54,180 nucleotides of DNA from Leptospirales bacterium (GCA_019694655.1 JAIBBN010000017.1:1-54180); one strand, 5' to 3'; shown: positions 1-9,426, numbered from the stretch's first letter. Numbers and translations are program-made. Notes: generated from the letters alone by a model not told the origin.

Positions 1-1277
1 ATCAGCCAGAAGAAGACCAGATTGATATAAGTGGGCGTCATCGTATCGCCAGCGCCATTGAAAGCCTGGACGGAGACCATCCACCAGCCGTAAACGATGA
101 AGGAGATTGCCAGGATGCGCAACCATTCCGCGCCAACGGCAATGACCGCCGGGTCTTCGCTGAACAATGCGATGATCGAGCGATCCAGCGAATAGAAGAG
201 AATGGAAATCACTAATAGAAACACTGTATTGCACAGACCAATGCGCCAGACGGCGGACTCGGCGCGATCGGCGCGGCCGGCGCCAAGGTTCTGGCCGACC
301 AGCGTCGCTGCGGCATTGGACATTCCCCATGCCGGCATCAGACTGAACATCATTACGCGTAGCGTTATCGTCGCCCCGGCGACAGCCGCCACGCCGACGC
401 TGGATAGAATGCGCATCAGGAAAATCCACGCCGTAGTTGCAATGATCATCTGCGCAATGCCGCCAAGCGAGGTGCGCAGCAGATTCCAGAAGGCTGCCGC
501 GTCAAAACGCAGATGCCGCGCCGCCAGTCGCAGGTGTTTTCCACCGCGAAAAAGCAAAAGAAGCTGCAACAATACGGCGCTGCCTCGGCCAATGTTGGTA
601 GCTACGGCGGCGCCCTCAATTCCCAGACGCGGAAAAGGGCCAATGCCAAAAATCAAAAGCGGATCAAACAGGATGTTCAGTGCGCTGGCTATGGCCAGGG
701 ACCACAGCGCCATCATTGGATCGCCGGCGCCGCGAAAGACGGCGTTGATGACAAACAGCAGCAGAATGACCGCATTGCCGCCAAGCATCCAGCGCGTATA
801 GCGGTAGCCCTCGCTCAGCGCCCAGTCGTTGCCGCCCATCAGAGCCAGTAGATCGCGGGCAAAGAAAACTCCCAGAAAGCAAAAGGGGATAGAGATCAGC
901 AATGCCAGCAGAATGGACTGCACGCCGGCTATGGCCGCATCTTCCGGCCGCTTTTCGCCAATGCGTCTGGCTACGATCGCAGTGGCCGACATGGCCAGTC
1001 CGATGCTGATGGCGTAGAGCACAAAAAGAAAGGTCTCGGTAAGTCCAACCGCGGCCTGGGCATCGGGTCCAATGCGCCCGACAAAATAAATGTCCACTAA
1101 CGCAAAAGTCGCCTCCATCATCAATTCCAGGACCATCGGCGTGGCCAGCAGCAGAATGGCGCGACCGAGCGGGATGCTGGTGTAGTCGGCATCGCTGCCG
1201 CGCAGTGCATCGAGCAACTGTTGCCAGATGCTCCGGGCCCAGGAGCGGGATGGATCTGATTGAACTGCTTGCTGCAT
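1..1277 (-). CDS. MATE-family multidrug/sodium exporter (3' end outside window)
   Basis: Read on the minus strand from an ATG at 1277, the frame stays open to the window edge, so only the first about 425 residues are seen and the C-terminus is missing. The protein is very hydrophobic, with about ten membrane segments. After an about 40-residue cytoplasmic lead it opens with PLGRAILLLATPMVLE, then DIYFVGRIGPDAQAAVGL, and later has FRGAGDPMMAL and FNGAGDTMTPTYI. These are repeated landmarks of MATE exporters, which move cationic drugs or metabolites out in exchange for Na+ or H+. The two halves each carry a GAGD motif, as expected for the internal pseudo-twofold repeat. The substrate cannot be told. 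It is transcribed away from the small membrane gene at 1387. Confidence 0.85.
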   Translation of the reverse strand, partial: MQQAVQSDPSRSWARSIWQQLLDALRGSDADYTSIPLGRAILLLATPMVLELMMEATFALVDIYFVGRIGPDAQAAVGLTETFLFVLYAISIGLAMSATAIVARRIGEKRPEDAAIAGVQSILLALLISIPFCFLGVFFARDLLALMGGNDWALSEGYRYTRWMLGGNAVILLLFVINAVFRGAGDPMMALWSLAIASALNILFDPLLIFGIGPFPRLGIEGAAVATNIGRGSAVLLQLLLLFRGGKHLRLAARHLRFDAAAFWNLLRTSLGGIAQMIIATTAWIFLMRILSSVGVAAVAGATITLRVMMFSLMPAWGMSNAAATLVGQNLGAGRADRAESAVWRIGLCNTVFLLVISILFYSLDRSIIALFSEDPAVIAVGAEWLRILAISFIVYGWWMVSVQAFNGAGDTMTPTYINLVFFWL

Positions 1278-1386
1278 GATAGTTTTGCCCCGGGCTAAGA
1301 TCGCCAGCCGCGACGAATCCGCCAAACTTTTCCGACGCAGCTTTTTGCGCGTTGCCAATTTTGCCGCCTGCCGCCGCCTGTCGCTG

Positions 1387-1827
1387 ATGAAAGCAAGCCT
1401 GTTGATGCGGATTGCCGGCGGTCTGAGTCTATTTACCTGTCTTGGACATACGGCAGGAACCTTTATGCCCATTCCAGCGGAGCAGCCGGCGGTCGCCGCC
1501 GCCTTTCAATTGATGCAGGAAACCCTTGTGCCCATGCCCTTTGGTCGGCCGCAAAGCTACGCTGACATTTTTCTTGGCGTCAATCTTTGCCTTATGGTGC
1601 AACTGCTGACTTACGGGCTCATGCTTTTTGTTCTGTCAAGTCGACTGACACAGGACAGAACTGCGAGATTGATTGCAATGTTCATCGCTCTGGCCCTGAC
1701 CGCCACGGCCGCAATCAGCGCACGCTATTTCTTTCCGTTGCCTGCGTTCTGTACTGCGCTGGCGGCAATAGCAGTAGCCCTGGCGTTGGCTGTCTCGCGC
1801 CGCAGTCTCGCAATGGAGCATTCCTGA
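1387..1827 (+). CDS. small four-helix integral membrane protein of unknown function
   Basis: A 146-residue protein with about four hydrophobic segments. I chose the ATG at 1387 (MKASLLMRIAGG) because the frame upstream overlaps the divergent MATE promoter region and is Arg-rich. The N-terminal pattern, a helix ending LFTCLGHTAGTFM followed by a proline-rich loop, resembles widespread small uncharacterised membrane proteins with a helix-capping GH motif. No catalytic residues are evident. It is divergent from the MATE gene with about 110 bp between starts. Function unknown. Confidence 0.55.
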   Translation: MKASLLMRIAGGLSLFTCLGHTAGTFMPIPAEQPAVAAAFQLMQETLVPMPFGRPQSYADIFLGVNLCLMVQLLTYGLMLFVLSSRLTQDRTARLIAMFIALALTATAAISARYFFPLPAFCTALAAIAVALALAVSRRSLAMEHS

Positions 1828-1849
1828 TAGGCTGTTCTCCGTCAACGCA

Positions 1850-3262
1850 TCAGGGGGCCACAGCGCTGAAGATGTCGTTGGCCACATTTGCGTCCCCACT
1901 GAAAAGGTTTGTTGCAGCAGACTCAAAGGCGACCTGAATGCAGCGCGCACTCAAGTCTGGCAGGCTGCTCAGGCCGTTTGCCACGGCGCCGCCGGGCGCA
2001 AGCGACACGACACTGGTCACGGAGGAGGAAATATTGTGCACAAATATATCGCCCACGCCATTGGTGTCGCCTGCAAAGAGGTTTGCGGCGTTGGAGCGAA
2101 AGGCAACTAAGTTGCCGTCAAAGCCGATAGAACCATCTTGTGATCCGCCGGCAGCTTCAATGCCGCCGGCGCCTACCGACACTCGAATCGTTTCATTGGC
2201 GATCAAGTCGCGACGAAATACATCGCTTGCTGCATTCGTATCGGTTGAAACCAGGCCTGCATCTAGACTGCTGAAAAGCGCATAGCGTCCACTGCCGCTA
2301 ACGTCCTCTAGCGTCGATAATTGCGTCGTCTGGCTGCCATCGAATCGCAGTGAGGCGCGGATTGTCTGCCCGGTGAGGCGATAGTATACGAAAACATCCT
2401 GCTGGCCATTGGTGTCGCCGCTTACCAGATTGGTGGCTGAGGATTCATAGGCGATGACTGACGCATCAGCGTTGATCTCTGGATTGAAACTTCCTCCATT
2501 GCTTTCGACTCCGCCTGGTCCCAGCGATATTCGCACGGTCGTTCCCAGCAGCCGGTCGCGCAGGAAAACATCCGACTGAGCGTTCGTATCCCCGGCGACA
2601 AGATTCGAGGCCATCGACGAGAAGGTTACAAAGCGTCCGTCGGCGCTGATTCGCGCGCCGCCACTGAAGCCGCCAACTGCTTCGGCGCCTCCGGTGGCAA
2701 CGGAGAGCCGCTCTACGGCGCCAGTGTTCCGATCGTAGAGGAATGCGTCATTTTGTCCGTTGGTATCGCCGATTACCAGCGTGGTTGCGAGGGAGGTGAA
2801 GGTAACAAAGCGACCTGTAAAGCTGAGCCAGGGCGCTGTGCTAACGCTGTCCCCCTGAACGCCGCCGGGGCCGCGCGAAATGAGCGCCGTGGAACCGGTG
2901 CTACGATCGCGCAGAAAGATATCTACCTGTCCGTTAGCATCGCCAGCAACCAGATCAGAGGCTTGCGATTGGAAAGTCAGCCAGCGACCCTCGGCATCCA
3001 GACTGACTGCTGCGCTGGCTGCGTTGCCAACGCCGCCTCCGGATGCGGCAGATTCAAGACCGCTGGCATAGTTCCCACAAATGTTGGCATAGAGCAACAG
3101 CGCTCCTGGCGAGCAAAGGGCGTCGCCCGGATGGCAGGTAGTGTCAAAGCACCGGCTGCCAACCAAACTGCTTAGAATGGCTAAAGTGAAATAAGTCGCT
3201 CCTCGAGTTGCACACACAGCAGACCCCCGCTTTGACAACTGTGCGGCGGTCGATTTTTTCAA
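1850..3262 (-). CDS. exported beta-propeller-like repeat protein (TolB-type blades)
   Basis: A 470-residue protein. After an N-terminal hydrophobic stretch (about residues 22-37, ending near a Cys) there is a Cys-containing linker and then seven to eight repeats of about 55-60 residues. Each has the pattern GRFVTFSS.ASNLV.GDTN..SDVFLRDR followed by a T..IS.GPGG turn. That periodicity is typical of TolB/WD40-like beta-propellers exposed in the periplasm or at the surface. The start is a TTG at 3262, which puts a T-rich stretch directly upstream; a GTG a few codons later is possible. Lipidation is plausible, but the lipobox (VGSRC) is poor. Likely a surface or periplasmic binding protein; ligand unknown. 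Confidence 0.65.
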   Translation of the reverse strand: MKKSTAAQLSKRGSAVCATRGATYFTLAILSSLVGSRCFDTTCHPGDALCSPGALLLYANICGNYASGLESAASGGGVGNAASAAVSLDAEGRWLTFQSQASDLVAGDANGQVDIFLRDRSTGSTALISRGPGGVQGDSVSTAPWLSFTGRFVTFTSLATTLVIGDTNGQNDAFLYDRNTGAVERLSVATGGAEAVGGFSGGARISADGRFVTFSSMASNLVAGDTNAQSDVFLRDRLLGTTVRISLGPGGVESNGGSFNPEINADASVIAYESSATNLVSGDTNGQQDVFVYYRLTGQTIRASLRFDGSQTTQLSTLEDVSGSGRYALFSSLDAGLVSTDTNAASDVFRRDLIANETIRVSVGAGGIEAAGGSQDGSIGFDGNLVAFRSNAANLFAGDTNGVGDIFVHNISSSVTSVVSLAPGGAVANGLSSLPDLSARCIQVAFESAATNLFSGDANVANDIFSAVAP

Positions 3263-3269
3263 TCTCAGC

Positions 3270-3297
3270 AGAAAAAATCAGCCCTCTTTTCGGGGCC
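3270..3297 (-). terminator. possible weak terminator downstream of the FAD dehydrogenase
   Basis: On the minus strand a short GCCC...GGGC stem is followed by TGATTTTTTC, between the stop of the flavoprotein (3314) and the start of the propeller gene (3262). The stem is only about four pairs, so this is tentative. It would separate the two transcripts. Confidence 0.3.
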
Positions 3298-3313
3298 GCT
3301 CTTGCACAACTTC

Positions 3314-4978
3314 TCAGCTGGAGCGCGCTGCATGGCGGCCGGCATTGCGGCCGCTGAAGATACAGCCGCCCAGGAAGGTGCCCTCCAGCGCGTTGTAACC
3401 GTGGTAGCCGCCGCCGCCAAAGCCGGCCACCTCGCCGGCCGCGTAAAGACCGGCGATCGGCTGGCCCGCTGCATCGAGCACCTGTGAATCAAGATTGGTG
3501 TGCAGACCGCCCAGGGTCTTGCGCGTTACAATATGCAGGCGCACCGCAATCAAGGGTCCCTTGCTGGGGTCCAGAATTCGGTGCGGCTTGGCGGCGCGGA
3601 TCAGACGATCTCCGCGGTACTGACGCATCTGACGGATGGCCATGATTTGTGCATCTTTGCAGAAGAGATTGTCGAGCTCGCGGTCGCGGGCGACAATCTG
3701 GGCGCGCAACTTCTCGTGATCGATCAGGTTCTCTCCGCTCAACGCGTTCATGCCCTGCACCAGTTCGCCAAGGTCGTTCTTCACAATAAAGTCGACCCCG
3801 TGCTCTTTGAAGGCTTCCACCGGTCCCGGCGCCCGACCGCGAGCCCCCAGACGGCTTCGAATGACCTGCATCCAGCTGGCCGAGGCCAGATCCGGATTCT
3901 GTTCCGAACCGGAAAGCGCGAACTCTCTGGAGATGATGGCTTGAGTCAGTACAAACCAGGAGTAGTCGTATCCCGTGGAAAGTATCTGGCGCAGCGTTCC
4001 CAGCGTATCAAAGCCCGGCAGATAGGGCGGCGGCAGTCGCTGCCCGAGAGCGTCGAACCACATGGACGAGGGGCCGGGAAGGATGCGGATGCCGTGGTTG
4101 GGCCAGATCGAATTCCAGTTCTTGATTCCTTCTGTATAGTGCCACATACGATCTTCATTGATCGTGGCGGCGCCGGCCGAACGCGAGATGGCCACCATTC
4201 GGCCGTCCACATGATGCGGAACGCCGGAGATCATCGATTTGGGGGCCGGCCCCAGGCGATCTACAGGCCAGTTCTTACGCACCAGCTCGTGATTCCCGCC
4301 GATGCCGCCGGAAGTGACAATAACCGTTGATGCTTGAAATTCAAACTGACCGATGACCGTGCGGCTCGATTGCTCGCCCCGATTTACTTTAGATTCCTCC
4401 AGCACTTCGCCGGATACGCCGCTGATGCGCCCGTTGTTGCGAAGGATCTGGCTGACCTGATGGCGGCAGCGCAGCTGGATCAGGCCGCGGGCGACGTGTT
4501 CGCGCACCCGTCGCTCGAAGGGCGCCACCACGCCAGGACCAATGCCCCAAGTGACATGAAAGCGCGGCACGGAATTGCCATGGCCATCGGCCAGCGCGCC
4601 GCCGCGCTCCGCCCAGCCGACCACCGGAAACCAGCGCATGCCCATCTTATGAAGCCACGGGCGCATTTCGCCGGCGGCAAAATCGACAAAGGCCTCCGCC
4701 ACCGTGCGCGGCCAATGGTCCTCTGCTCGATCGAACTGCGCCGAGCCCAGCCAGTCCTGCAGCGCCAGTTCGCGGCTATCGCGAATGCCCATCCGCCGTT
4801 GCTCGGGACTGTCCACCAGGAACAGTCCGCCCAGCGACCAGAAGGCCTGTCCGCCCAGCGAGTTCTCGCCTTCCTGTTCAACGATGATGACCTTCTTGCC
4901 GGCGTCGCCCAGTTCGGCCGCCGCAGCCAGGCCGGCCAGACCCCCGCCAACGATGATCGCATCCGCTTGTTCCGCCAT
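3314..4978 (-). CDS. FAD-dependent dehydrogenase (fumarate reductase/3-ketosteroid dehydrogenase flavoprotein family)
   Basis: A 554-residue soluble flavoprotein. The N-terminus is a textbook dinucleotide fold, IIVGGGLAGLAAAAELGDAG, with an acidic residue closing the second strand (VIIVEQE) and GGQAFWSLGG following. The C-terminus has the second FAD contact, GLYAAGEVAGFGGGGYHGYN, then ALEGTFLGGCIFSGRNAG. This layout is that of the succinate dehydrogenase/fumarate reductase flavoprotein group often annotated only as FAD-binding dehydrogenase. A His-Arg pair typical of dicarboxylate reduction is not obvious, so the substrate may be a steroid-like or other hydrophobic ketone. It is monocistronic by spacing. 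Family is confident, substrate is not. Confidence 0.85.
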   Translation of the reverse strand: MAEQADAIIVGGGLAGLAAAAELGDAGKKVIIVEQEGENSLGGQAFWSLGGLFLVDSPEQRRMGIRDSRELALQDWLGSAQFDRAEDHWPRTVAEAFVDFAAGEMRPWLHKMGMRWFPVVGWAERGGALADGHGNSVPRFHVTWGIGPGVVAPFERRVREHVARGLIQLRCRHQVSQILRNNGRISGVSGEVLEESKVNRGEQSSRTVIGQFEFQASTVIVTSGGIGGNHELVRKNWPVDRLGPAPKSMISGVPHHVDGRMVAISRSAGAATINEDRMWHYTEGIKNWNSIWPNHGIRILPGPSSMWFDALGQRLPPPYLPGFDTLGTLRQILSTGYDYSWFVLTQAIISREFALSGSEQNPDLASASWMQVIRSRLGARGRAPGPVEAFKEHGVDFIVKNDLGELVQGMNALSGENLIDHEKLRAQIVARDRELDNLFCKDAQIMAIRQMRQYRGDRLIRAAKPHRILDPSKGPLIAVRLHIVTRKTLGGLHTNLDSQVLDAAGQPIAGLYAAGEVAGFGGGGYHGYNALEGTFLGGCIFSGRNAGRHAARSS

Positions 4979-5073
4979 GACTGAAGCCAGGGCGCTCTCT
5001 TCAGGAAGTCAAGCCTTTGGAACGAGCTTTGCGACTGGAAAACGACGCAGGCTTTGGCGCCGGCGAAGACTGA

Positions 5074-5880
5074 TTAGCGCAGGAGCAGGTCGCGCAGCAG
5101 TGATTTTTCACGCGCATCAAAGTAGTCGGCGTATTCGGCCATAATCTGCTCGGCCAGTTCCTTGCTCAGAAAGTCAATGCTGCGTGTGAAAGGCCGGCGG
5201 CGATAGGGCTCGTACCACTGGAAGACAAAGCCGCCATCGAGCGACCAGATGGCTGCGCCCATGCCTGTGCGCTCATCTACCGTGGAGTTCGTGCGACGAC
5301 CATAGATTGCTTCGATCTTGCCGTTGATCAAGGAGGCTTCGATGAAGGGCAGTATTACTTTAACATGGAAGAGAATCGCCTCTTCCTCGTCCCACTGTTC
5401 CATGCTCAGCTGGTGATCGGCAATGCGCTTCACCTCGTAAGGCGTCTTGTAGAAGCTGTAGCGGTATTCGATGTCATTGCGTCGCACCAGAATGTAATCG
5501 TTGCGCACTTCGTTCAGGATTTCGACGCGCTCCACAGCGTTTTGCGCCGTGGCCAGGGCGCGCAGGCGTGCTTTCACTTCGGAAAAGGTGCTGCGCCAGG
5601 GCGTTTCGGCAAAACCGCGCAGCGTGGTTTGCGCCGGCTGCATGGGCGTTGGCTGATTGGCCCCGGCCTGGGCCAGCAAAACGGAGCTGGCGTCGATACT
5701 TTGCGTACCGGCTTCGCCAAAGAACTGCTGGTCGTCGCCGCCCATGGCCGCGGCAGCGGGATCGCCGGCCATGGCCTGTTCATCGGACGCCGGGCCTTCA
5801 TCCATGGATTGCGCGCTCAGACCGGCGACGAATACCAGAAGCGTTGCCAGAAGGCTGCGACGAAAGTACATGCTATACAT
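5074..5880 (-). CDS. exported protein of unknown function
   Basis: A 268-residue protein with a clear signal peptide (RRSLLATLLVFVAGLSAQS; likely cleavage after SAQ). An Ala/Gln/Pro-rich low-complexity stretch spans residues 30-90, and a folded region follows with FAETPWRSTFSEVKARLRAL and many charged residues. The mature part starts a repeated theme in which short unstable linkers precede an alpha/beta domain. The ATG at 5880 has GAGGA upstream. It is the last gene of a possible minus-strand operon running from 8365 through the membrane proteins at 7415 and 6573. I do not recognise the family. Confidence 0.6.
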   Translation of the reverse strand: MYSMYFRRSLLATLLVFVAGLSAQSMDEGPASDEQAMAGDPAAAAMGGDDQQFFGEAGTQSIDASSVLLAQAGANQPTPMQPAQTTLRGFAETPWRSTFSEVKARLRALATAQNAVERVEILNEVRNDYILVRRNDIEYRYSFYKTPYEVKRIADHQLSMEQWDEEEAILFHVKVILPFIEASLINGKIEAIYGRRTNSTVDERTGMGAAIWSLDGGFVFQWYEPYRRRPFTRSIDFLSKELAEQIMAEYADYFDAREKSLLRDLLLR

Positions 5881-5958
5881 GTCGGTCCTCTTCGATGAGG
5901 GGATTAGAGTCCTTTACCGACTCCTGGCCGGCCGATGTCCCGCCGGCAGCGGCTTCAT

Positions 5959-6573
5959 TCAATAGTCTCCGTCTTCCTGCTCGTAATCTCCGCCGCTGGC
6001 GGCCTGTCGTAGCCGGTAGAGGGCGTAACCGATACAGACTATGGCGTTGGCGGCGCTGAAAAGAAAGCTCATTTCGTGGTACACACCCCACATCGTCAGC
6101 GACATTGCCGCCAGACAGCAGCAAATGCCAAAGAAGAAGGGCGTCTCCGATTCGAGCAGTCTGGCCAGCAATCCGTCGGGGCCGCCGCGATCGATGGCAA
6201 AGTCGCGCAGCGAGGGCCAGATAGCGTGCAACACGCCAACGAAGAGAAAGGACTGAAAGAAGTAGTTGGGGACCTGGTTTTCGCCGTGGTCGGGGACCAG
6301 CGCCACCTGGTCCGGGGATAGCAGACCGCCCAGCAGGGTCAGGGTCCACCCGCCGCCGACGCCAGCCGCCAGCGCCAGGTAATTCAGGCCGGCCTCGCCG
6401 CGCACGGTGAGGATCTCAAATTCACGGCGCAATATTGCAGTGAAATCAAGCAGCTCGTCGCGTTCGTAGCTGTCCTTTTGCTGGAAGAGCCGCAGCCAGT
6501 AATCCAGAAAAAAAGCAACGCCGCCGCACACGGAGAAAAGAACAATCCAGACAATGGCCTGAACAATTTCCAT
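5959..6573 (-). CDS. integral membrane protein of unknown function
   Basis: A 204-residue protein. The N-terminal helix (AIVWIVLFSVCGGVAFFLDY) is followed by a charged loop, then three or four further helices (LNYLALAAGVGGGWTLTLLG; FFQSFLFVGVLHAIW; FFFGICCCLAAMSLTMWGVY) and an acidic C-terminal tail. Nothing catalytic is visible. It begins 15 bp after the stop of the 275-residue protein upstream and lies 78 bp before the exported protein, so these genes are probably cotranscribed. Function unknown. Confidence 0.6.
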   Translation of the reverse strand: MEIVQAIVWIVLFSVCGGVAFFLDYWLRLFQQKDSYERDELLDFTAILRREFEILTVRGEAGLNYLALAAGVGGGWTLTLLGGLLSPDQVALVPDHGENQVPNYFFQSFLFVGVLHAIWPSLRDFAIDRGGPDGLLARLLESETPFFFGICCCLAAMSLTMWGVYHEMSFLFSAANAIVCIGYALYRLRQAASGGDYEQEDGDY

Positions 6574-6587
6574 AAGCCTACTCCAGG

Positions 6588-7415
6588 TCAGTCCTGATTC
6601 TGCGTCGAGCTTGCGCCATCAGCCAGGCGCCCTGTCGTCCAGAGCCTTGTAACGCCCTTCTCGGACAACAAGGATTCAAAGGGATCGACCTGTCCGACGG
6701 CCGGAAATCGATCGAAAATCTCAATCTCATCAAGCTGCACCTGGCGCCCGGCGCCCTCATAGCTGGTGCAGAAGCGCAACCCATGCACCGTTCGCCACTG
6801 GCTGAGCCGAAATTCCATGCCCGGCGCACGAATGGCGCTGACCCACATTTGCCAGCGCTGCGGCAAACCCTTCTCGTCGGTGACAATCAAGTACGAATCT
6901 CCCGGAGTAACGCCGCCGCTGGGGTAGTGAATTGCCAGCGCGCGTTGGCCGATGAACTCACGCTGCGCCCCCGGAGCGCGCAATTGCGTAAAAGGCAGCA
7001 GCCAGAAATAATCGTTGGTGAAGGCGCGGTAGGCGGCGCGAACAGCAGTTCGTATGTCCTCAGTATTTTCCAGCCGGCGTCCGGCGCGCCAGGCGCGGCC
7101 GTGCAGATCGCGCAGGGAAAACTGGACGCGCATTGGCTGCTCGGCATCCTGGTAGCGGACCTCGGCCAGTCGGCGATGCAGATCATAAAGGTGGCGACGA
7201 TCCGCCGGTCCGAAATGAAAGCGCAATGCCGCCACGCTCGACAAATGGTCGGCGCCGGTTGCAATTTCAATGGAACGCGCCAGCGCTTCGGCGCGCTGAT
7301 CAGCAGCGCCGCGAGGCCGGGGCTGTTGCAATCGAAGATAGATTACGCCAAAGACAATGGCCAGTGCCAGCAGCGCCAGCGCCAGCAGCGTAAGCAGCAG
7401 TCGATGCGACTTCAT
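6588..7415 (-). CDS. membrane-anchored periplasmic protein of unknown function
   Basis: A 275-residue protein with one N-terminal helix (LLLTLLALALLALAIVFGVI), acting as an uncleaved anchor, and a periplasmic domain with many beta-type segments (MRVQFSLRDLHGRAW, YLIVTDEKGLPQRWQMWV). The alternating strands and the phrase about final wording of a lipid-facing half-barrel recall LolA/outer-membrane-lipoprotein-sorting folds, but this is only an impression. Its ATG overlaps the stop of the 100-residue protein upstream (ATGA), so the two are translationally coupled. Confidence 0.55.
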   Translation of the reverse strand: MKSHRLLLTLLALALLALAIVFGVIYLRLQQPRPRGAADQRAEALARSIEIATGADHLSSVAALRFHFGPADRRHLYDLHRRLAEVRYQDAEQPMRVQFSLRDLHGRAWRAGRRLENTEDIRTAVRAAYRAFTNDYFWLLPFTQLRAPGAQREFIGQRALAIHYPSGGVTPGDSYLIVTDEKGLPQRWQMWVSAIRAPGMEFRLSQWRTVHGLRFCTSYEGAGRQVQLDEIEIFDRFPAVGQVDPFESLLSEKGVTRLWTTGRLADGASSTQNQD

Positions 7416-7714
7416 CGAGCCTGCTCCCGCGCAGCGCGCTCTTCCATGCGCATGTATTCGCGCCAGACAAGGCGCAACGAATCCAGCGCGTCCTGGACGT
7501 TCAAGGCGACGGCAGGACCATTCTCCGGTTGCAAGAGCAACAGATTCTTGCGCGGGCCTTCGACGACCTGAATACCCGGCAGAAAATTGATGGCCCGCAA
7601 CAGCAGCGAGCGCGCCGTCTCGGGGCTCAATTCGTCATCAATGGTTGATAGCTCATGGCGCAGGGCATGAAACAGCGTGAGGGCCAGGGCCCGGTCTTGG
7701 CGGGGATCCTTCAC
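7412..7714 (-). CDS. small soluble protein of unknown function, coupled to the anchored protein
   Basis: A 100-residue, largely helical protein with a GTG start. It shows heptad-like Leu/Ala patterning in the first half (TLFHALRHELSTIDDEL), then a short strand pair (IQVVEGPRKNLLLLQPENG). It overlaps the next gene by four bases and starts 27 bp after the DUF1566 lipoprotein stop. No known domain recognised. Confidence 0.45.
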   Translation of the reverse strand: MKDPRQDRALALTLFHALRHELSTIDDELSPETARSLLLRAINFLPGIQVVEGPRKNLLLLQPENGPAVALNVQDALDSLRLVWREYMRMEERAAREQAR

Positions 7715-7741
7715 GCTTGAAACATCGCAGCGCTGCCGCCG

Positions 7742-8365
7742 TCAGGGACGGATGCAGCGGACGTAGCGCGGCGTATCCTTTTCGGCAGCCAGTTGATCGC
7801 CGAAGGTGTTTTCGGCAAAGCTGATCGACCACGCCGAAGTGCCGTCGGTGTCGGTGGTATTGGCGCTGCCCGTCCAGAAGTACTTATCGTCAGGCGTCTG
7901 CGGAAAGGTATAGAGCAGTGCGCTGCGCGAGGAAAAGGCCGCCAGCGAGGCCAGTTCGCCCTGGGTTGGCAGCCGCCAGTCGCTCTGTCCGGCAAACACC
8001 AGATTGGAGCAGCTATCGTAAGCAGGACCGGAATTGGCCACGCCTTCGTTGGTAGTGCAGTAGGACGCGCCGCCGGTGATGACAGTACAGAAGGCCAAAC
8101 TGGTTGCGCCATAGACCGTTCCCGATCCTGTGCCGGCGCAATTGTTCAGGGCTGCATTCCAGGCCTGGCCCTGGGTACACTTCATCCAGCTGAAGGTTCC
8201 TGTGCCAATCACCTGGTTCACAGTGCCATTGTAGTTATCGGTGACGCCGCTGGAGGATAGCAAGAGACCCAGCCAGTCCTCGTCCTCTTCGGACTTACAG
8301 GAGGCCGCGGCCGCCACAACCAGGACCAAGGCCGCCGCCAGAGTCGCCATGCGCTTCAGGCTCAT
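7742..8365 (-). CDS. DUF1566-type surface lipoprotein
   Basis: A 207-residue protein started at the ATG of MSLKRMATLAAALVL, because the longer frame adds only an unlikely N-terminus. A signal peptide ends at AAAASC, a good spirochaetal lipobox, so the mature protein should begin with a lipidated Cys followed by an acidic linker. The C-terminal half is of the Lcl/DUF1566 type: SDWRLPTQGELASLAAF, then DDKYFWTGSAN, then PRYVRCIRP. These domains are common on outer-membrane lipoproteins and are thought to bind ligands or host matrix, although their biochemical role is not settled. Confidence in family is high. Confidence 0.8.
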   Translation of the reverse strand: MSLKRMATLAAALVLVVAAAASCKSEEDEDWLGLLLSSSGVTDNYNGTVNQVIGTGTFSWMKCTQGQAWNAALNNCAGTGSGTVYGATSLAFCTVITGGASYCTTNEGVANSGPAYDSCSNLVFAGQSDWRLPTQGELASLAAFSSRSALLYTFPQTPDDKYFWTGSANTTDTDGTSAWSISFAENTFGDQLAAEKDTPRYVRCIRP

Positions 8366-8454
8366 GTTCCAAGTATCGACGTTGCTGTAAAATCGGGCAA
8401 GCATTGCTTCCAGACCAGGCCGCCAGATGGGGGCCCTCTCAATTAGACGACGCC

Positions 8455-9426
8455 TCAGGGCCGCCCGGCTTTCCGTTTTTTCAGGGCCTCGCGCAGCTTT
8501 TCGAAGCTATCGCCGGCGTGGTAGGAACTGCGCACCAGGGGTCCGGCCTCGACATGCAGAAAGCCCTGCTGCAGCGCATGGTCGCGGAGAGCCGCAAAGC
8601 GCTCCAGCGGCGCATATTCCAGCAAGGGGGCGTGATCACGGCTGGGCTGTAGATACTGGCCAATGGTAAGCATGGTCGTCCCTGCCGCCGCCAGATCCTC
8701 GATCACTGTGCGAACCTGCGGCTCTGTTTCGCCCAGGCCCAGAATGATGCCGCTTTTGGTCAGAAAGCCGCGTTCGGCGCTGAGCTGTAAGGTGCGCAAG
8801 GAATGCTCGTAATTGGACTGCGGGCAGATGCTGCGGTAGAGCTCGGGGACCGTTTCCACATTGTGATTCACGATGTCCGGGGCTGCCAGCCAGATCCGCT
8901 CCAGATTTTCCAGCCGCGCGCGAAAATCGGGGATCAGCGTTTCTACAATGAGCCCGGGGTTGAGCCTGCGCACGGCGGCAATCACTGCGGCAAAGTGCGC
9001 GCTCCCACAATCCGGCAGATCGTCGCGATCGACGGACGTTATCACAACGTGGCGCAGTCCCAGCCGCGCCACGGTCTGGGCCAGGCGCTCTGGCTCATCA
9101 GCCTCAAGCGGCAGCGGCTTTCCGGTGGCAATATCGCAAAAGCCACAGCGTCGAGTGCAACGCTCGCCCATGATCATGAAAGTGGCGGAGCCCTGCGCCC
9201 AGCAATGGCCGAGATTGGGGCAGGAGGCTTCCTGGCAGACAGTACTCAGCCGGGCGCCATCCACAATTTGTTTCAATTGTGTTGCCGGATCGACTTCGCC
9301 CACGGCCATGCGCAGCCGCACCTTCATCCAGGCCGGCGGCGCCGGCGGCGTTGATTGCGCGTACTTCACGACCAGAAAGCTCGGGCGCCGCAGAACCTGC
9401 TTCAAGCCTTTTTTGCGCCGCGTCAT
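8455..9426 (-). CDS. lipA: lipoyl synthase
   Basis: A 323-residue radical-SAM enzyme that inserts two sulfurs into octanoyl groups on lipoyl domains of pyruvate and 2-oxoglutarate dehydrogenases and the glycine cleavage H protein. Both Fe-S clusters are present: the auxiliary cluster CQEASCPNLGHC (CX4CX5C) and the radical-SAM cluster CTRRCGFC (CX3CX2C). The C-terminal VRSSYHAGD carries the conserved RSSY serine that ligates the auxiliary cluster. Length is normal. No lipB is visible in the window. The divergent MFS gene starts about 115 bp away. Confidence 0.97.
   Translation of the reverse strand: MTRRKKGLKQVLRRPSFLVVKYAQSTPPAPPAWMKVRLRMAVGEVDPATQLKQIVDGARLSTVCQEASCPNLGHCWAQGSATFMIMGERCTRRCGFCDIATGKPLPLEADEPERLAQTVARLGLRHVVITSVDRDDLPDCGSAHFAAVIAAVRRLNPGLIVETLIPDFRARLENLERIWLAAPDIVNHNVETVPELYRSICPQSNYEHSLRTLQLSAERGFLTKSGIILGLGETEPQVRTVIEDLAAAGTTMLTIGQYLQPSRDHAPLLEYAPLERFAALRDHALQQGFLHVEAGPLVRSSYHAGDSFEKLREALKKRKAGRP

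Noticed and set aside
4334-4984. A 216-codon plus-strand gene
   Set aside because: Fully antisense to the FAD dehydrogenase with its dinucleotide fold; no ribosome binding site.
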